Positions 34,060-44,470 are shown, numbered from the stretch's first letter. The stretch: 64,000 bases of DNA from Alkalimarinus coralli (GCF_023650515.1 NZ_CP096016.1:2661001-2725000); one strand, 5' to 3'. Numbers and translations: made by a program. The notes: generated by a model not told the origin, from the letters alone.

Positions 34060-36184
34060 GGCCGCATCCCCCTGGTTCACCGCACACTTCGCACGCTGTC
34101 TGCAAGGCTGAGGCATTTGATGAGGCCACTTCCAGTTTATCCGCAGTCAAAAAGCTAAGCGCCCCACCATCATGGTGAAAATCAATGGCTTCCTGCTTGT
34201 GGGGCTGGTTAGCTTTACCCTTTTCAGCGCGCTTACCTGCCCCTTCCCCTACGACTTCAATGGCCGCCTCAGGTGTTTTCGGTGATGCCGCACTGGCAGA
34301 CCCTGCACTGCCGCCACCATTCAGATTAATGGTGGCACCCTGTATTTGAACTCCCGCCGGGCTGAGCTTAACGAAAGCGCCGCCCGCTTTGATTGTCAGC
34401 TCAACCCCAGCATCGATAGTGACTTTACTACCTGCCTTAATATGAACATCACCACCAGATTGCTGTTTTATATCGCCCCCGACTTTGGCCTGCTGATCGC
34501 CTTTCACCGTCAAGTGATAACCGCCACCGGTCTGGCATTTAATATCGCCATCGGCAGATTGGTTTATCTCGCCTTTTATCTGCTCAAATCGGCTTTTTCC
34601 AACGATCAGATGGTTGTCTGCGCCGACATGGGTTTTGTGGTTCTCCAGCACTTTCAGATCAAGGTCCTTTTGAGCATGCACAAATATCTGTTCCTGGCCT
34701 TTTTTGTCTTCGATTCTAAGTTCGTTAAAACCACCCGCAGGGACACTTTGGGTTTTAAATGAGGTACGCGTTTTATGGTCAGGTAGTTTATAAGGAGGCT
34801 TGTGCAGGCTATGGTAAACGCAGCCAGTGACGATCGGGTGATCAGGGTTGCCATCCACAAAATCCACTATCACCTCCTGCCCGACCCGTGGCAGGTTAAT
34901 CGCTCCCCACTGATTGCTTGCCCATGACTGGGAGACCCTTACCCAGCACGAGCTTTTATTCTCTCGCTCCCAATGAAAATTAACTTTGATGCGCCCAAGG
35001 TCATCGGTATAGATCGTTTCACCTGGCGCGCCATGCACGACGGCCGTTTGAGAACCTTTAATCAAAGGTCGTTGATAGCCTCTTTGCGAGCGGTATTCCA
35101 TGCTGGATGGAACGCACGAAACCTCTGCCGTAAAGCGATAACTGCCACTGCCCGATTGCTCTTCCAGAACCTGAGGCTGGTCGCCACTCTGTCGTAATTC
35201 AGCAATCAGGAAGTCATCATTGAAGTCGCTCCTCGGGTGCTGGCTAAGCGAAAAGACCGCGCCACTACTCAAAAAACTCACAGTGCCCGCAGCGTCTATC
35301 TTGCAGCTTGCGATAGATTCTCGTGCTAACGCAATACGGCTTAACCTATCGCCTTCTTCCGACTGTTTGTAACCACCGGGGTAACGATACTGCTCGAGTG
35401 AGGCGTCTCGACTATTCTGAGCGGATGACATGAGAGAACGGTTCGGTTTTTCGTAGTCATAGTCATTAAACGTCACTCGGTCATGGCCGACCTGCTGACT
35501 CCAGCAAAAAGCGTGAAGTGTTGCTTCATCGCCTGACTGGCCGCTATTTCCCTGAAACTTAATATCCCGGCGTGGCGTTAACGGGCGGAATGCTGCCGGG
35601 TTATCAGCGATGACCATCACCGGTTGACGCTCAGTATGTTCAAAATGAAAATGAATCCCTTCCTCCTCCATTAACCGGGCAACAAAGTGCCATTCATTTT
35701 CATCATATTGGACGCAATATTCACGCAACGGATAATGGCTGCTCAGTTGAAACCTGACACTCTGGCTATCAAGCCCGGCATCATCAAATACTTGCTTTAA
35801 AATCGATGGGACATCCTGATCCTGAAATATCCTGAAACCGTGCCGGTGTTGCAACCATTTAAACTGAGGAACAATCGTCAGGGTATAAAACGAAAAGCGA
35901 CGCTGCATGGCCCCTTGCGTGACCGAATAAACAGCACCCAAAATAGTCCTGGTATTGCCTTGTGAATCTTTTATTTGAAAGGATGCCTGACGGCCAATTA
36001 AATCATTGAGTGATAAAGAGGGATTTTCACAAGCAACTTCAATGGAGTACTCGTAAAGTGCTGATATCGCTTCGTGCCCGTTAAAATGAACCACCCGGAG
36101 CAAGTCATTCAGACCTGCAACAGATAACATTAGACGAGCGTTCCAGCGCTGCTGGTTTGGCAGTGAAGACGGTGTGGCCGACAT
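34049..36184 (-). CDS. vgrG: Type VI secretion spike protein VgrG
   Basis: This 711-residue protein has the gp27-like N-terminal region (LIGRQASFQIKDSQGN, VPQFKWLQHRHGFRIFQD, and CVQYDENEWHFVARLMEEEG). The gp5-like OB and beta-helix follow (VVHGAPGETIYTDDLGRIKV; WASNQWGAINLPRVGQEVIV; repeated GGD/GGDVHIKAGSKVTI units). A C-terminal tail of about 85 residues (after NLNGGGSAGSAS) is Ala/Glu-rich and ends in CEVCGEPGGCGHEA. No core T6SS genes occur in the window, so this is an orphan effector module served by a system elsewhere. Confidence 0.93.
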   Translation of the reverse strand: MSATPSSLPNQQRWNARLMLSVAGLNDLLRVVHFNGHEAISALYEYSIEVACENPSLSLNDLIGRQASFQIKDSQGNTRTILGAVYSVTQGAMQRRFSFYTLTIVPQFKWLQHRHGFRIFQDQDVPSILKQVFDDAGLDSQSVRFQLSSHYPLREYCVQYDENEWHFVARLMEEEGIHFHFEHTERQPVMVIADNPAAFRPLTPRRDIKFQGNSGQSGDEATLHAFCWSQQVGHDRVTFNDYDYEKPNRSLMSSAQNSRDASLEQYRYPGGYKQSEEGDRLSRIALARESIASCKIDAAGTVSFLSSGAVFSLSQHPRSDFNDDFLIAELRQSGDQPQVLEEQSGSGSYRFTAEVSCVPSSMEYRSQRGYQRPLIKGSQTAVVHGAPGETIYTDDLGRIKVNFHWERENKSSCWVRVSQSWASNQWGAINLPRVGQEVIVDFVDGNPDHPIVTGCVYHSLHKPPYKLPDHKTRTSFKTQSVPAGGFNELRIEDKKGQEQIFVHAQKDLDLKVLENHKTHVGADNHLIVGKSRFEQIKGEINQSADGDIKCQTGGGYHLTVKGDQQAKVGGDIKQQSGGDVHIKAGSKVTIDAGVELTIKAGGAFVKLSPAGVQIQGATINLNGGGSAGSASAASPKTPEAAIEVVGEGAGKRAEKGKANQPHKQEAIDFHHDGGALSFLTADKLEVASSNASALQTACEVCGEPGGCGHEA

Positions 36185-36255
36185 AATTCTCTTCCATGAG
36201 TGAGGCGTCAGAGCCTGATTGTTTAAGCGGCAGTTTTAATCCCGCCTTACTACTA

Positions 36256-36395
36256 GAGACCTTTGCACGACTACTGCGCTTACAAATACAGCGTTAAAAA
36301 ATGACTCAAAATGCTCATTTATTACTCATAAACTGCGCTTTTTCTTCATTTTTTGCCTTGTCTTTGCTTCGCTCGTAACGTCGTGCAAAGGTCTC
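36256..36395 (+). mobile_element. MITE-like element, copy B (140 bp)
   Basis: The 15-bp ends GAGACCTTTGCACGA and TCGTGCAAAGGTCTC are perfect inverted repeats. Flanking 5-mers TACTA and TCCTA are a near-perfect target duplication. It is nearly identical to copy C over its length. It lies in the 433-base gap between vgrG and cca; the rest of the gap shows nothing except a TATAAT near 36575 before cca. Confidence 0.85.
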
Positions 36396-36617
36396 TCCTA
36401 ATATTCCAGGGTTTCGTAATAACCGGCTAACCCCGAAATACCCTTTTTCATCCTGTTCGTCCTGAACAAGCAAGAGCGATTATAAAGCAAACAACCCTCG
36501 GTGTAACCCGCCAGACTCACGGAACAAACAAAAAGCAGGCAAGATCGCCTATTGCCCCCAGCCTCTGCCTCGTTATAATCGTTAGCCTTACCTACATTAT
36601 GGAAACTCTTCAAACAG

Positions 36618-37862
36618 ATGAAAATTTACCTTGTTGGTGGCGCTGTACGAGATAGGCTTTTAGGCCTACCGGTAAAAGATCGCGACTGGGTGGTCGTTGG
36701 CGCAACGCCTCAACAAATGATCGATGATGGCTATCAACAGGTGGGCGCTGATTTCCCGGTTTTCCTGCATCCCAAAACCAGGGAAGAGTACGCATTGGCG
36801 CGTACCGAACGTAAAAAGGGCAAAGGCTATCTGGGGTTTGAGTGTTTTTCGTCCCCCGACGTAACCTTGGAAGAGGATCTTAAGCGCAGAGACCTGACCA
36901 TTAATGCCATGGCATCACTGGACAACGAAATTATCGACCCCTATCACGGTCAGGATGACTTAAAGCAAAAAACACTTCGCCATGTTTCTAGTGCATTTTC
37001 AGAGGACCCTTTGCGAATTTTGAGGGTGGCTCGTTTTGCTGCTCGATTTAGCCACTTGGGCTTCTCAATCGCAGATGAAACAATCACGCTGATGACCGAA
37101 ATTGTAGACTCAGGTGAAGCCGCTCACCTTGTTGCTGAGCGCGTCTGGCAGGAGACGGCTAGAGCACTGAGCGAACAGTCTCCCTGGGTGTATTTCGAAA
37201 CCTTAAAAGAGTGTGGCGCACTCAGCGTGCTCTTTCCTGAATTAGACACATTGTTTGGTATTCCTCAACCCGAGCAGCATCACCCTGAGATTGATACCGG
37301 AGTGCACAGTTTAATGTCACTGAAGGTCGCCTGCGAACTCAGCACTGATATTGCGGTCAGGTTTGCCGCTTTGGTACACGACTTGGGCAAAGGACTAACA
37401 CCCACGTCTGAGTGGCCAAAGCATCATGGCCACGAAAAAAAGGGCTTGTCTCTGATAAAAAAACTCTGCACCCGCATAAAAGTCCCTAATGAAGTACGCA
37501 CTCTATCTCTGCTTGCAGGGGAATTTCACACCCACGTTCATCGTGCTTTTGAGCTTAAACCTGCCACTGTATTAAAAGTGATTAAATCATCAGATGCCTT
37601 TCGAAATAATGAACGATTTCGACAGCTTTTATTGGTTTGTGAAGCAGATGCCAAAGGACGAACTGGCTTCGAAAACTGTACATATGCCCAACACCAATAC
37701 TTTTTAGATGCATTTGAGGCCGCCAGATCAGTGCAAGCATCCACGCTTATTGAGCAAGGGTTTAGTGGGAAGGAGTTAGGTCAGGCACTACAGCGCAGCC
37801 AGCAAGCGCAGATTCAGCGGCTAAAACAAAATTATGCGCTTACCAAAAGCCAGCAAGAGTAA
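36618..37862 (+). CDS. cca: Multifunctional CCA-adding enzyme
   Basis: This 414-residue class II nucleotidyltransferase adds or repairs tRNA CCA ends. It has the catalytic head [36 protein letters not shown], and the [15 protein letters not shown] helix. A C-terminal HD domain ([10 protein letters not shown]) supplies phosphatase and phosphodiesterase activities, as in E. coli. It starts a plus-strand run with folM. Confidence 0.95.
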   Translation: MKIYLVGGAVRDRLLGLPVKDRDWVVVGATPQQMIDDGYQQVGADFPVFLHPKTREEYALARTERKKGKGYLGFECFSSPDVTLEEDLKRRDLTINAMASLDNEIIDPYHGQDDLKQKTLRHVSSAFSEDPLRILRVARFAARFSHLGFSIADETITLMTEIVDSGEAAHLVAERVWQETARALSEQSPWVYFETLKECGALSVLFPELDTLFGIPQPEQHHPEIDTGVHSLMSLKVACELSTDIAVRFAALVHDLGKGLTPTSEWPKHHGHEKKGLSLIKKLCTRIKVPNEVRTLSLLAGEFHTHVHRAFELKPATVLKVIKSSDAFRNNERFRQLLLVCEADAKGRTGFENCTYAQHQYFLDAFEAARSVQASTLIEQGFSGKELGQALQRSQQAQIQRLKQNYALTKSQQE

Positions 37863-37874
37863 GGGTCAAATAAA

Positions 37875-38657
37875 ATGACTGAATCAAGCCGCGACACAAA
37901 AACCGCATTGATCACTGGAGCTGCCCGGCGCATAGGTGCAAGCATTGCGAAAGCGCTTCACCAGCGAGGCTATAATGTCATCATTCATTATAACCACAGT
38001 AAAGATGACGCTGATTGCTTAGTCGAAAGCCTGCTCGCAATACGAGCAAACTCCGCCGTCGCCATTCAAGCCAACCTTCAGGAATTGAGCGACCTAGACC
38101 GGCTATCTGAATCTGCAACGGCACAGTGGGGGCATATCAACCTGTTGGTTAACAATGCATCATGCTTCTATCCGACGCCTATCACTGACACAATCACAAG
38201 CCAGCAAAGCGATAACTCAACCAAGCTGGTTGACTGGAACACGATAATTGATACAAATCTACGCGCGCCTTACTTCCTATCCCTATCATTAGCCGATGAA
38301 CTACGAAAGGTGAATGGCGCAATCATTAATCTTGTAGATATCTACGCTGAGCGACCTCTTAAACATCACTCTATCTACAACATAAGCAAAGCCGGTATCG
38401 CGATGACCACTCAAACACTGGCGAGAGAGTTGGCCCCGGAGATACGTGTAAATGGTGTCTCTCCTGGCGCTATTTTATGGCCCGAAAACGAATCAACTGA
38501 GCAGAATGCAGCGCAGCAGAGGATTGTATCCCAGACGCCCATGGCTCGCAGCGGAGCCCCTGAAGATATCTGCGAAGCAGTGTGTTATCTCGCTGCCAGC
38601 TCATTTGTGACAGGACAAATCATCAAGGTTGATGGAGGAAGAAGTCTCTATCTCTAG
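37875..38657 (+). CDS. folM: Short-chain dehydrogenase, pteridine reductase type
   Basis: This 260-residue SDR has the NADPH motif TGAARRIGASIA (the ARR form is typical of pteridine reductases), a NNAS motif, and the YNISK catalytic Tyr-x3-Lys. The C-terminus is SPGAILWPEN...VDGGRSLYL. FolM/PTR1-type enzymes reduce dihydromonapterin or dihydrofolate. The gene follows cca by 12 bases. Compared with E. coli FolM the loop around 115-130 is extended (TSQQSDNST). Confidence 0.82.
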   Translation: MTESSRDTKTALITGAARRIGASIAKALHQRGYNVIIHYNHSKDDADCLVESLLAIRANSAVAIQANLQELSDLDRLSESATAQWGHINLLVNNASCFYPTPITDTITSQQSDNSTKLVDWNTIIDTNLRAPYFLSLSLADELRKVNGAIINLVDIYAERPLKHHSIYNISKAGIAMTTQTLARELAPEIRVNGVSPGAILWPENESTEQNAAQQRIVSQTPMARSGAPEDICEAVCYLAASSFVTGQIIKVDGGRSLYL

Positions 38658-38777
38658 AGGTAATAGTTGCGTAAGTGTAATAGTTAAGCTCCACAATAGA
38701 TCACGTTGACGCGAAACGATAAAACCAAACGAATCAATATACAGACTAACAGGCATCACTTAATACGAGGACACACC

Positions 38778-39956
38778 ATGAAAAATGTTGTTATTGTTGC
38801 TGCAGGGCGCACACCAATAGGCACCTTCGGCGGCAGCCTTTCATCACTGACGGCAGACCAGCTCGGATCACTCACAATAAAAGCGTTGCTCGAAAAATAC
38901 TCCATTTCGCCTGACCATGTCGACGAGGTCATACTAGGCCAGGTGCTTACCGCAGGGTGTGGCCAAAACCCTGCAAGACAGGCTTCAGTTAACGCAGGCA
39001 TACCTGTCACCGTTCCAGCGATGACTATTAACAAAGTATGCGGCTCCGGGCTTAAAGCAGTTCATATGGCAGCCCAAGCCATTGCCTGTGGTGACGCTGA
39101 ACTGATTATTGCTGGCGGGCAAGAAAGCATGAGCCAATCACCTCATGTGTTACCCAAGTCCAGGAATGGTCAAAAGATGGGTAACTGGAACCTGGTAGAC
39201 ACAATGGTTAACGATGGCCTTTGGGATGCATTTAACGATTACCATATGGGTATTACTGCAGAAAATATTGCTGAAAAGTTTGAAATATCCAGAGAAGAGC
39301 AAGACCAGTTTGCAGTCGCATCACAGCAGAAAGCTGAAGCGGCTCAAAAAGCAAACCGGTTTGCGGATGAGATTATCCCTGTATCCGTTCCTCAGCGCAG
39401 AGGGGAACCCGTTATTGTCGATACAGACGAAAACCCACGCCATGGTGCAAACATGGAATCAATGGGTAAGATGCGCCCAGCATTCAAAAAAGACGGTTCA
39501 ATTACGGCGGCAAATGCCTCTTCTCTCAACGACGGTGCTGCAACCGTTATTGTTTGTAGTGAAGAGAAAGCAAAAGAACTGGGTTTAACACCTCTAGCCA
39601 CGATCAAAGCCTATGCTAATGCGGGTGTAGACCCTAGCATCATGGGAACAGGCCCGGTGCCTGCGACCCAACAGTGCTTGAGCAATGCTGGCTGGACAAT
39701 TGATGATTTAGACCTTATCGAAGCAAACGAAGCATTCGCGGCTCAGGCAATTTCAGTTAACCGAGGGCTAGGTTGGGATACAGACAAGGTTAATGTGAAT
39801 GGCGGAGCCATAGCGCTCGGGCACCCGATTGGCGCATCAGGTTGTCGGGTTCTGGTAACACTGATTCATGAAATGATAAAACGCGATGCCAAGAAAGGGC
39901 TTGCAACACTCTGTATCGGCGGCGGAATGGGGGTCTCTCTGGCGATTGAGCGCTAG
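38778..39956 (+). CDS. Acetyl-CoA C-acetyltransferase (thiolase)
   Basis: This 392-residue biosynthetic-type thiolase has the acylated Cys in [22 protein letters not shown], the His in [16 protein letters not shown], and the C-terminal Cys in TLCIGGGMG. It condenses or cleaves acetoacetyl-CoA, for example toward polyhydroxybutyrate or in fatty-acid or branched-chain breakdown. ATG at 38778 has CGAGGA 6 bases upstream; the longer frame from 38706 has no RBS. Confidence 0.93.
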   Translation: MKNVVIVAAGRTPIGTFGGSLSSLTADQLGSLTIKALLEKYSISPDHVDEVILGQVLTAGCGQNPARQASVNAGIPVTVPAMTINKVCGSGLKAVHMAAQAIACGDAELIIAGGQESMSQSPHVLPKSRNGQKMGNWNLVDTMVNDGLWDAFNDYHMGITAENIAEKFEISREEQDQFAVASQQKAEAAQKANRFADEIIPVSVPQRRGEPVIVDTDENPRHGANMESMGKMRPAFKKDGSITAANASSLNDGAATVIVCSEEKAKELGLTPLATIKAYANAGVDPSIMGTGPVPATQQCLSNAGWTIDDLDLIEANEAFAAQAISVNRGLGWDTDKVNVNGGAIALGHPIGASGCRVLVTLIHEMIKRDAKKGLATLCIGGGMGVSLAIER

Positions 39957-40092
39957 CCATACGGCATATCCCAAGTAGCACTGTGGAGATAAGACCCTAC
40001 GGTTGCTCCTGTTGAAAGACAGATCTTCTAAAATTGTGTGGAGTCTAGGCTCTGCACAATTTGGCTATTTAGCTGTCGTCGCTTGGCGTCGG

Positions 40093-40590
40093 CTAGAAGT
40101 GTAAATAGTCATGTGAGGTTTCTATTTCAACTTCCCGGTGGTGGCTGCGAATTTTCTCTATCACTTCGTATTGATGGTTTTTATCAACATCCACCAGCAA
40201 CATTTGTTTTCCCTCTTCAATATCAAGCTCGTGCTCTTCAATATTGACCTCGTTCCGGCCCAAGCCGATTATGGCCCCCATCAGTGCGCCAGCCCCTGCA
40301 CCAATAATGCCGCCCTGCATAAACATAACAAAACCAATATACATTCCGGATGATGATAGCAGCACCGCCCAAAATCCACACAGCAGACCTGCTAACGCCC
40401 CTCTTTTTGTCATATTCCATGCATCGCTAACATGAAAGGCATGGGCTACCGGAACATGCGCCATCCGGGCATCATGAGAACTGTTTGATAGCAGGTGCAT
40501 ATGGTGATCATCAACACCCAAACTTCTCAGCTCGTCGGCAACACCTACGACACTTTTTACATCAGGAAGTAAAAAATAAAGACGAACCAT
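40093..40590 (-). CDS. Membrane protein with glycine-zipper-like hydrophobic core
   Basis: This 165-residue protein starts MVRLYFLLPDVKSVVGVADEL, a ferredoxin-like N-terminal domain reminiscent of general-stress 17M-type proteins. Two hydrophobic segments follow (GALAGLLCGFWAVLLSSSG and GGIIGAGAGALMGAIIGLG), then an acidic tail with a second such domain (KQMLLVDVDKNHQYEVIEKI). GGGGAGG immediately upstream of ATG 40590 fixes the start. The function is unknown. A cytoplasmic sensor on a membrane anchor is one reading. Confidence 0.75.
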   Translation of the reverse strand: MVRLYFLLPDVKSVVGVADELRSLGVDDHHMHLLSNSSHDARMAHVPVAHAFHVSDAWNMTKRGALAGLLCGFWAVLLSSSGMYIGFVMFMQGGIIGAGAGALMGAIIGLGRNEVNIEEHELDIEEGKQMLLVDVDKNHQYEVIEKIRSHHREVEIETSHDYLHF

Positions 40591-40940
40591 ATCCACCTCC
40601 CCAGGATAAGTCAGCCAAACTCGGCTCACCAAGCCTAGCCTCCCCCTACTTAAAGTATAAGGATCAGGCCTCAAGTAATCCAAGGCCAAATGATGCTAAC
40701 AAAAGGTTTTAATAGTGCGTTTGGTGAAGTCAATGCCAGAGGCTTTTGCATTAATCTTTTCCACTTCTAACGGCCGCTTAAACCGTAGTAAAGATCTAAG
40801 CCATATTGGTAATATGGCCTCATTCAGGGCCTCACCGTTTGACAAAAAAGCCAGCTATTTAAGCTGGCTTTTTTGCTATTCACGGGATTCAGAGAGCAAG
40901 CACGTAAAGAAACGAACACTTGCCAACCCGCCTCTCTATT
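40591..40940. other. Intergenic gap with a terminator only
   Basis: No gene or RNA could be recognised apart from the bidirectional terminator at 40844-40874. The small open frames here lack ribosome-binding sites and family features. Confidence 0.5.
40844..40874. terminator. Bidirectional terminator downstream of alkaline phosphatase
   Basis: AAAAAAGCCAGCT and AGCTGGCTTTTTT form a perfect stem with A and T runs on both sides. On the minus strand it lies about 70 bases past the phosphatase stop. Confidence 0.85.
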
Positions 40941-42569
40941 TTATATCTCACCGGCTATTGCTTTCTTGGCCATTTTGCCTAATTCAATATGGTGAGTCAT
41001 TGAAGAGAACTTACTCTCAACAGCATCTGGGCCAAAGGCAATCACAGCAACCGGCGTGCTAGTGTGTGTACCCGTTCCCCATACAACATTTTGCTGTTCA
41101 CTCAACGCACGCCCCAATAAGTCATTTCGAATTTCATCGCCATAAACATAAAACGATTTAAAGTCATTAACTTTTGGGAAACTCTTTGAGTCTAGGTACT
41201 TGTGCCCTTTAACGTGATAGTCATTATTTTCGCGAGCAAGAATTTCATTGGCTTGGTCAACAGTGATATCAAACTCGCTATTTTCATTTACCAGTTTGGC
41301 CAACGCCTCCGCTGTTTTTTCCCCACTGTCATAATCAGCAAGGATATTCGCAAAGCTCTTTTTCTGCATATATAGCTTGTCGAGAATATCGAAACTACCA
41401 AAATTGAAATTTGGCTTATATTGAGCATTGGCAAATGCCTTGCCAGTTACTTCTTTTGCTTCAGGCAAGTTGGCGCGAGTGTAACTAAAACCAAAGCCGC
41501 CAGTTTCATGGTCTGCCGTAACTAAAACCAATGTATCATTACGCTTGCGCGCCCACTCATAAACATAGTTTACGGCTTCATCAAACTTGAGCATTTCATG
41601 CAGCATAGTCCCGGCATCATTATCATGGCCTGCCCAGTCGATTCGGCCTCCCTCGATCATGAGGAAAAAGCCATCCTCGTCCTGAGAAAGGATATCCAGA
41701 GCTTTCTCTGTCATCTCTCTCAGACCCGGCATGGTTCGATTCGGATCATTTTTAGTTTGCGTGTATTCAATGCCATCCTGCATTCCTGAATATGCAAACA
41801 ACCCTAACAGCTTACCATTATCGACTTGTGACAGGTCATCACGATTAAAGGCAAGGCTATAGCCCATTTTTTCAGCTTCATTCAACAGGTTTTTATTGTC
41901 CTTACGCTTAGACTTGATCTTAACCGCGCCGCCTGTTTTCTCTACAAGCGCCTGATAGGCTTCGCCTTTCTCATTGACTTCTTGAGGGATCCAGTAACGC
42001 AAACCACCCGATAACATGACATCAACTTGGTTTGCCAACATATCTTCTGCTATCTGGTTTTCCAAAGAGCGGTGATAACGGTGCGCTGCAAATGCTGCCG
42101 GGGTAGCATGGGTCAACCGAGTGTCAGAAACAAGCCCCGTTGCCTTTCCTTGTGCCTTAGCCAGTTCGAGAACGGTTTCAACACTATTACCATTAATATC
42201 CAAACCCACGGCCTCGGATAGTGATGGCTCACCTGTTGCGAGTTGAGAAGCAGAACAGGCAGAGTCAGCAACAATACTATCCGCGGGGTTGTGCGATGAT
42301 AACCCGAGAGTACCGTTATTGATCATTTTGGCCAGACCCGTTTGCTGATCTTTATAGATTGACGTCGAGGCATTAACTGCATAATTTTCCAGCAATCCCA
42401 TCTGCTGTGGCCCCATACCATCACCAATCATCATGATCACATTCTTCACTTGCGAAGGTGACTCAGATACCGCACTTTCAGTTTGCGTATGGCTGCACCC
42501 AACGACAGTCAACATGGATAGCCCAAGGCTCAATGCCTTAACATGTTTGACCAAACTCTTTTCTTGCAT
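40941..42569 (-). CDS. phoA: Alkaline phosphatase, predicted lipoprotein
   Basis: This 542-residue enzyme hydrolyses phosphomonoesters outside the inner membrane. A signal with lipobox TVVGC replaces the usual PhoA signal, so it is probably outer-membrane anchored. Metal and nucleophile motifs are MMIGDGMGPQQM, ADSACSASQLATG (Ser after Asp), IEGGRIDWAGHDND, LVTADHETGGF and the late His in GTHTSTPV. ATG at 42569 has CGGAG upstream. A possible Pho box lies about 80 bases upstream, consistent with phosphate control. Confidence 0.9.
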   Translation of the reverse strand: MQEKSLVKHVKALSLGLSMLTVVGCSHTQTESAVSESPSQVKNVIMMIGDGMGPQQMGLLENYAVNASTSIYKDQQTGLAKMINNGTLGLSSHNPADSIVADSACSASQLATGEPSLSEAVGLDINGNSVETVLELAKAQGKATGLVSDTRLTHATPAAFAAHRYHRSLENQIAEDMLANQVDVMLSGGLRYWIPQEVNEKGEAYQALVEKTGGAVKIKSKRKDNKNLLNEAEKMGYSLAFNRDDLSQVDNGKLLGLFAYSGMQDGIEYTQTKNDPNRTMPGLREMTEKALDILSQDEDGFFLMIEGGRIDWAGHDNDAGTMLHEMLKFDEAVNYVYEWARKRNDTLVLVTADHETGGFGFSYTRANLPEAKEVTGKAFANAQYKPNFNFGSFDILDKLYMQKKSFANILADYDSGEKTAEALAKLVNENSEFDITVDQANEILARENNDYHVKGHKYLDSKSFPKVNDFKSFYVYGDEIRNDLLGRALSEQQNVVWGTGTHTSTPVAVIAFGPDAVESKFSSMTHHIELGKMAKKAIAGEI

Positions 42570-42643
42570 TTCAACACTCCGAATAGAACTGCTTATTGTG
42601 ATTTTCGTTTTTGAACAAAGTGTCAGCATTATCTTTCTAACCC

Positions 42644-42661
42644 ATTACATTTTTATGACAT
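42644..42661 (-). promoter_or_regulatory. Possible Pho box upstream of alkaline phosphatase
   Basis: On the minus strand ATGTCAT-AAAA-ATGTAAT resembles the PhoB repeat CTGTCAT-N4-CTGTCAT (about 10 of 14 in the half-sites). It is placed 75-92 bases upstream of the start codon. Confidence 0.45.
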
Positions 42662-42767
42662 GTTTGTTTATTTATGAATGAATAAAATTGATTAATCAGA
42701 TTATAGAAATATCGAGTTATAATGGTGGCCACTATCAACCAGCAATAATGCAAAATGCCTATCACCT

Positions 42768-43232
42768 ATGATCAATATCGTACTATTTGAACCTGAAATT
42801 CCACCCAATACAGGCAATATAATCAGGCTCTGCGCCAATACAGGCTTTCAACTTCATCTAATTGAGCCAATGGGCTTTATCTTGGATGACAAGAGGTTAC
42901 GACGTGCGGGGCTGGACTACCATGAATGGGCGGCAGCCAAAATTCACAAAAATTATGAGGCATTTTTAACTTCAGAACAGCCAGAACGCATCTTTGCATT
43001 TACCACAAAGGGCAGCCACTACTATCAGGATGTAGCGTTTAAAAAAAGTGACTATTTGATGTTTGGCCCAGAAACACGGGGCCTGCCTGAAGATATACGG
43101 GCACAGATACCAAACGAGCAATGGTTGAGAATTCCGATGAAAGAGAATAGTCGAAGCTTAAATCTATCGAATACTGTTGCCTTAGTCGTTTATGAAGCCT
43201 GGCGTCAGTTTGATTTTGAGGGGGGGATGTAA
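42768..43232 (+). CDS. trmL: tRNA (cytidine/uridine-34 2'-O)-methyltransferase
   Basis: This 154-residue SPOUT-family enzyme methylates the wobble base of leucine tRNAs. It has the N-terminal [39 protein letters not shown], and the C-terminal knot [18 protein letters not shown]. The length matches the E. coli enzyme. It is convergent with secB across a short terminator. Confidence 0.96.
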   Translation: MINIVLFEPEIPPNTGNIIRLCANTGFQLHLIEPMGFILDDKRLRRAGLDYHEWAAAKIHKNYEAFLTSEQPERIFAFTTKGSHYYQDVAFKKSDYLMFGPETRGLPEDIRAQIPNEQWLRIPMKENSRSLNLSNTVALVVYEAWRQFDFEGGM

Positions 43233-43240
43233 CATCAAAT

Positions 43241-43281
43241 AACAAGGAGGGCACATATACGACTCTGCGGCCCTTCTTGTT
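43241..43281. terminator. Terminator between trmL and secB
   Basis: AACAAGGAGGGC pairs with GCCCTTCTTGTT (one G-U pair), with a T-run after the right arm. It lies between convergent genes. Confidence 0.65.
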
Positions 43282-43305
43282 ACCGTTTTTCTGAAGCTCG
43301 CTAAA

Positions 43306-43788
43306 TTAGTGAGTAGCCGCGCCTTCAGCCTGCTGAGCTTCTTCTTGCTTACGCTTCATTGCTTCTGCAAAAATTGCATCAAAGTTAACTGGAGCAAGCA
43401 TTAACGATGGGAAACTTCCTTTGTTCACTAAGCTATCAACAGCTTCGCGAGCATAAGGAAATAGTACATTCGGACAAAATGCCCCTAGTGTTTGAGCCAG
43501 TTGAGGGCCTTCAATTCCTGTAATGTGAAAAATACCCGCCTGCTGGATCTCAACGATGAAGGCAACCTTCTCGTCAACCTTGGCAGTGATAGATAGCGAT
43601 ACAACAACCTCGTACTGGGACTCACTCACCTTGTCGCTTGAAGTATTCAGATCCATATTAATCTGAGGCTTCCACTGCTGCTGGAAAACATCTGGCGCAC
43701 TCGGAGATTCAAAAGAGATGTCTTTTACATAAATACGCTGTAGAGCAAACTGTGGTTGAGCGGGTGCTTGTTGTTCATTTTCCGGCAT
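43306..43788 (-). CDS. secB: Protein-export chaperone SecB
   Basis: This 160-residue chaperone keeps preproteins unfolded for SecA. It shows [63 protein letters not shown], and [19 protein letters not shown]. The length and landmarks are canonical. Confidence 0.96.
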   Translation of the reverse strand: MPENEQQAPAQPQFALQRIYVKDISFESPSAPDVFQQQWKPQINMDLNTSSDKVSESQYEVVVSLSITAKVDEKVAFIVEIQQAGIFHITGIEGPQLAQTLGAFCPNVLFPYAREAVDSLVNKGSFPSLMLAPVNFDAIFAEAMKRKQEEAQQAEGAATH

Positions 43789-43911
43789 AACAATTCCTTA
43801 AACTTAATATTTTTATTTATTAGTGATCGTATAACCGATCCCTGACTGCAATAATAAAAGTTAAACTACAATGATTCGAGTGCAGAGGTCACTTTTACTT
43901 TATTCGATTTT

Positions 43912-43941
43912 TTTCCAAGCTTAGTTATTTCCAAGCTTAGT
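43912..43941 (+). repeat. Short direct repeat upstream of secB
   Basis: TTTCCAAGCTTAGT occurs at 43912-43925 and 43928-43941 (16-bp period). It lies in the 379-base gap between secB and grxC, which otherwise holds only MITE copy C. Confidence 0.6.
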
Positions 43942-44005
43942 CTTTTGAGATCTGAAAAGACCTTACCCAGATCAAGCCTTCATCCTAAACAAAGAATAAT
44001 AACCT

Positions 44006-44145
44006 GAGACCTTTGCACGACTACTGCGCTTACAAATACAGCGTTAAAAAATGACTCAAAATGCTCATTTATTACTCATAAACTGCGCTTTTTCTTCATT
44101 TTTTGCCTTGCCTTTGCTTCGCTCGTAACGTCGTGCAAAGGTCTC
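44006..44145 (+). mobile_element. MITE-like element, copy C (140 bp)
   Basis: Perfect 15-bp terminal inverted repeats GAGACCTTTGCACGA and TCGTGCAAAGGTCTC are flanked by 5-mers AACCT and AACGT. It differs from copy B by very few bases (for example C for T in the GCCTTGCCTTTG segment), which suggests recent spread. Confidence 0.85.
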
Positions 44146-44167
44146 AACGTAGCTAATTGTAATGGGG

Positions 44168-44434
44168 TCAATCGGCACAAAGTTCAAGTGCCGAGTCTAA
44201 CTTTCCACTTCGCTCTAAAGCATAAAGCTCATCACAGCCGCCAATATGCTGGTCCCCAATCCATATTTGAGGCACGGTATGCCGACCACTTTTTACCATC
44301 ATTTCGCGTCTAAGCGCAGGGTCATTATCGACCGCAATCTCTTCAAAACTGACCCCTTTGCTATTGAGTAAGTTTTTGGCACGAACGCAATACGGACAAA
44401 AGCGCGTGGTATACAACACTACATTATTCATCAA
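44168..44434 (-). CDS. grxC: Glutaredoxin 3
   Basis: This 88-residue thiol oxidoreductase has the CPYC active site (residues 13-16), a TVPQIWIGDQHIGG glutathione-binding segment and a terminal helix. Two consecutive Met codons open the frame. It is followed on the minus strand by MITE copy C and preceded by the rhodanese gene, as in many gammaproteobacteria where rhodanese, grxC and secB are neighbours. Confidence 0.95.
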   Translation of the reverse strand: MMNNVVLYTTRFCPYCVRAKNLLNSKGVSFEEIAVDNDPALRREMMVKSGRHTVPQIWIGDQHIGGCDELYALERSGKLDSALELCAD

Positions 44435-44470
44435 CTACAACTCTCTAATGACGCCACCAAGCAAGAATGC

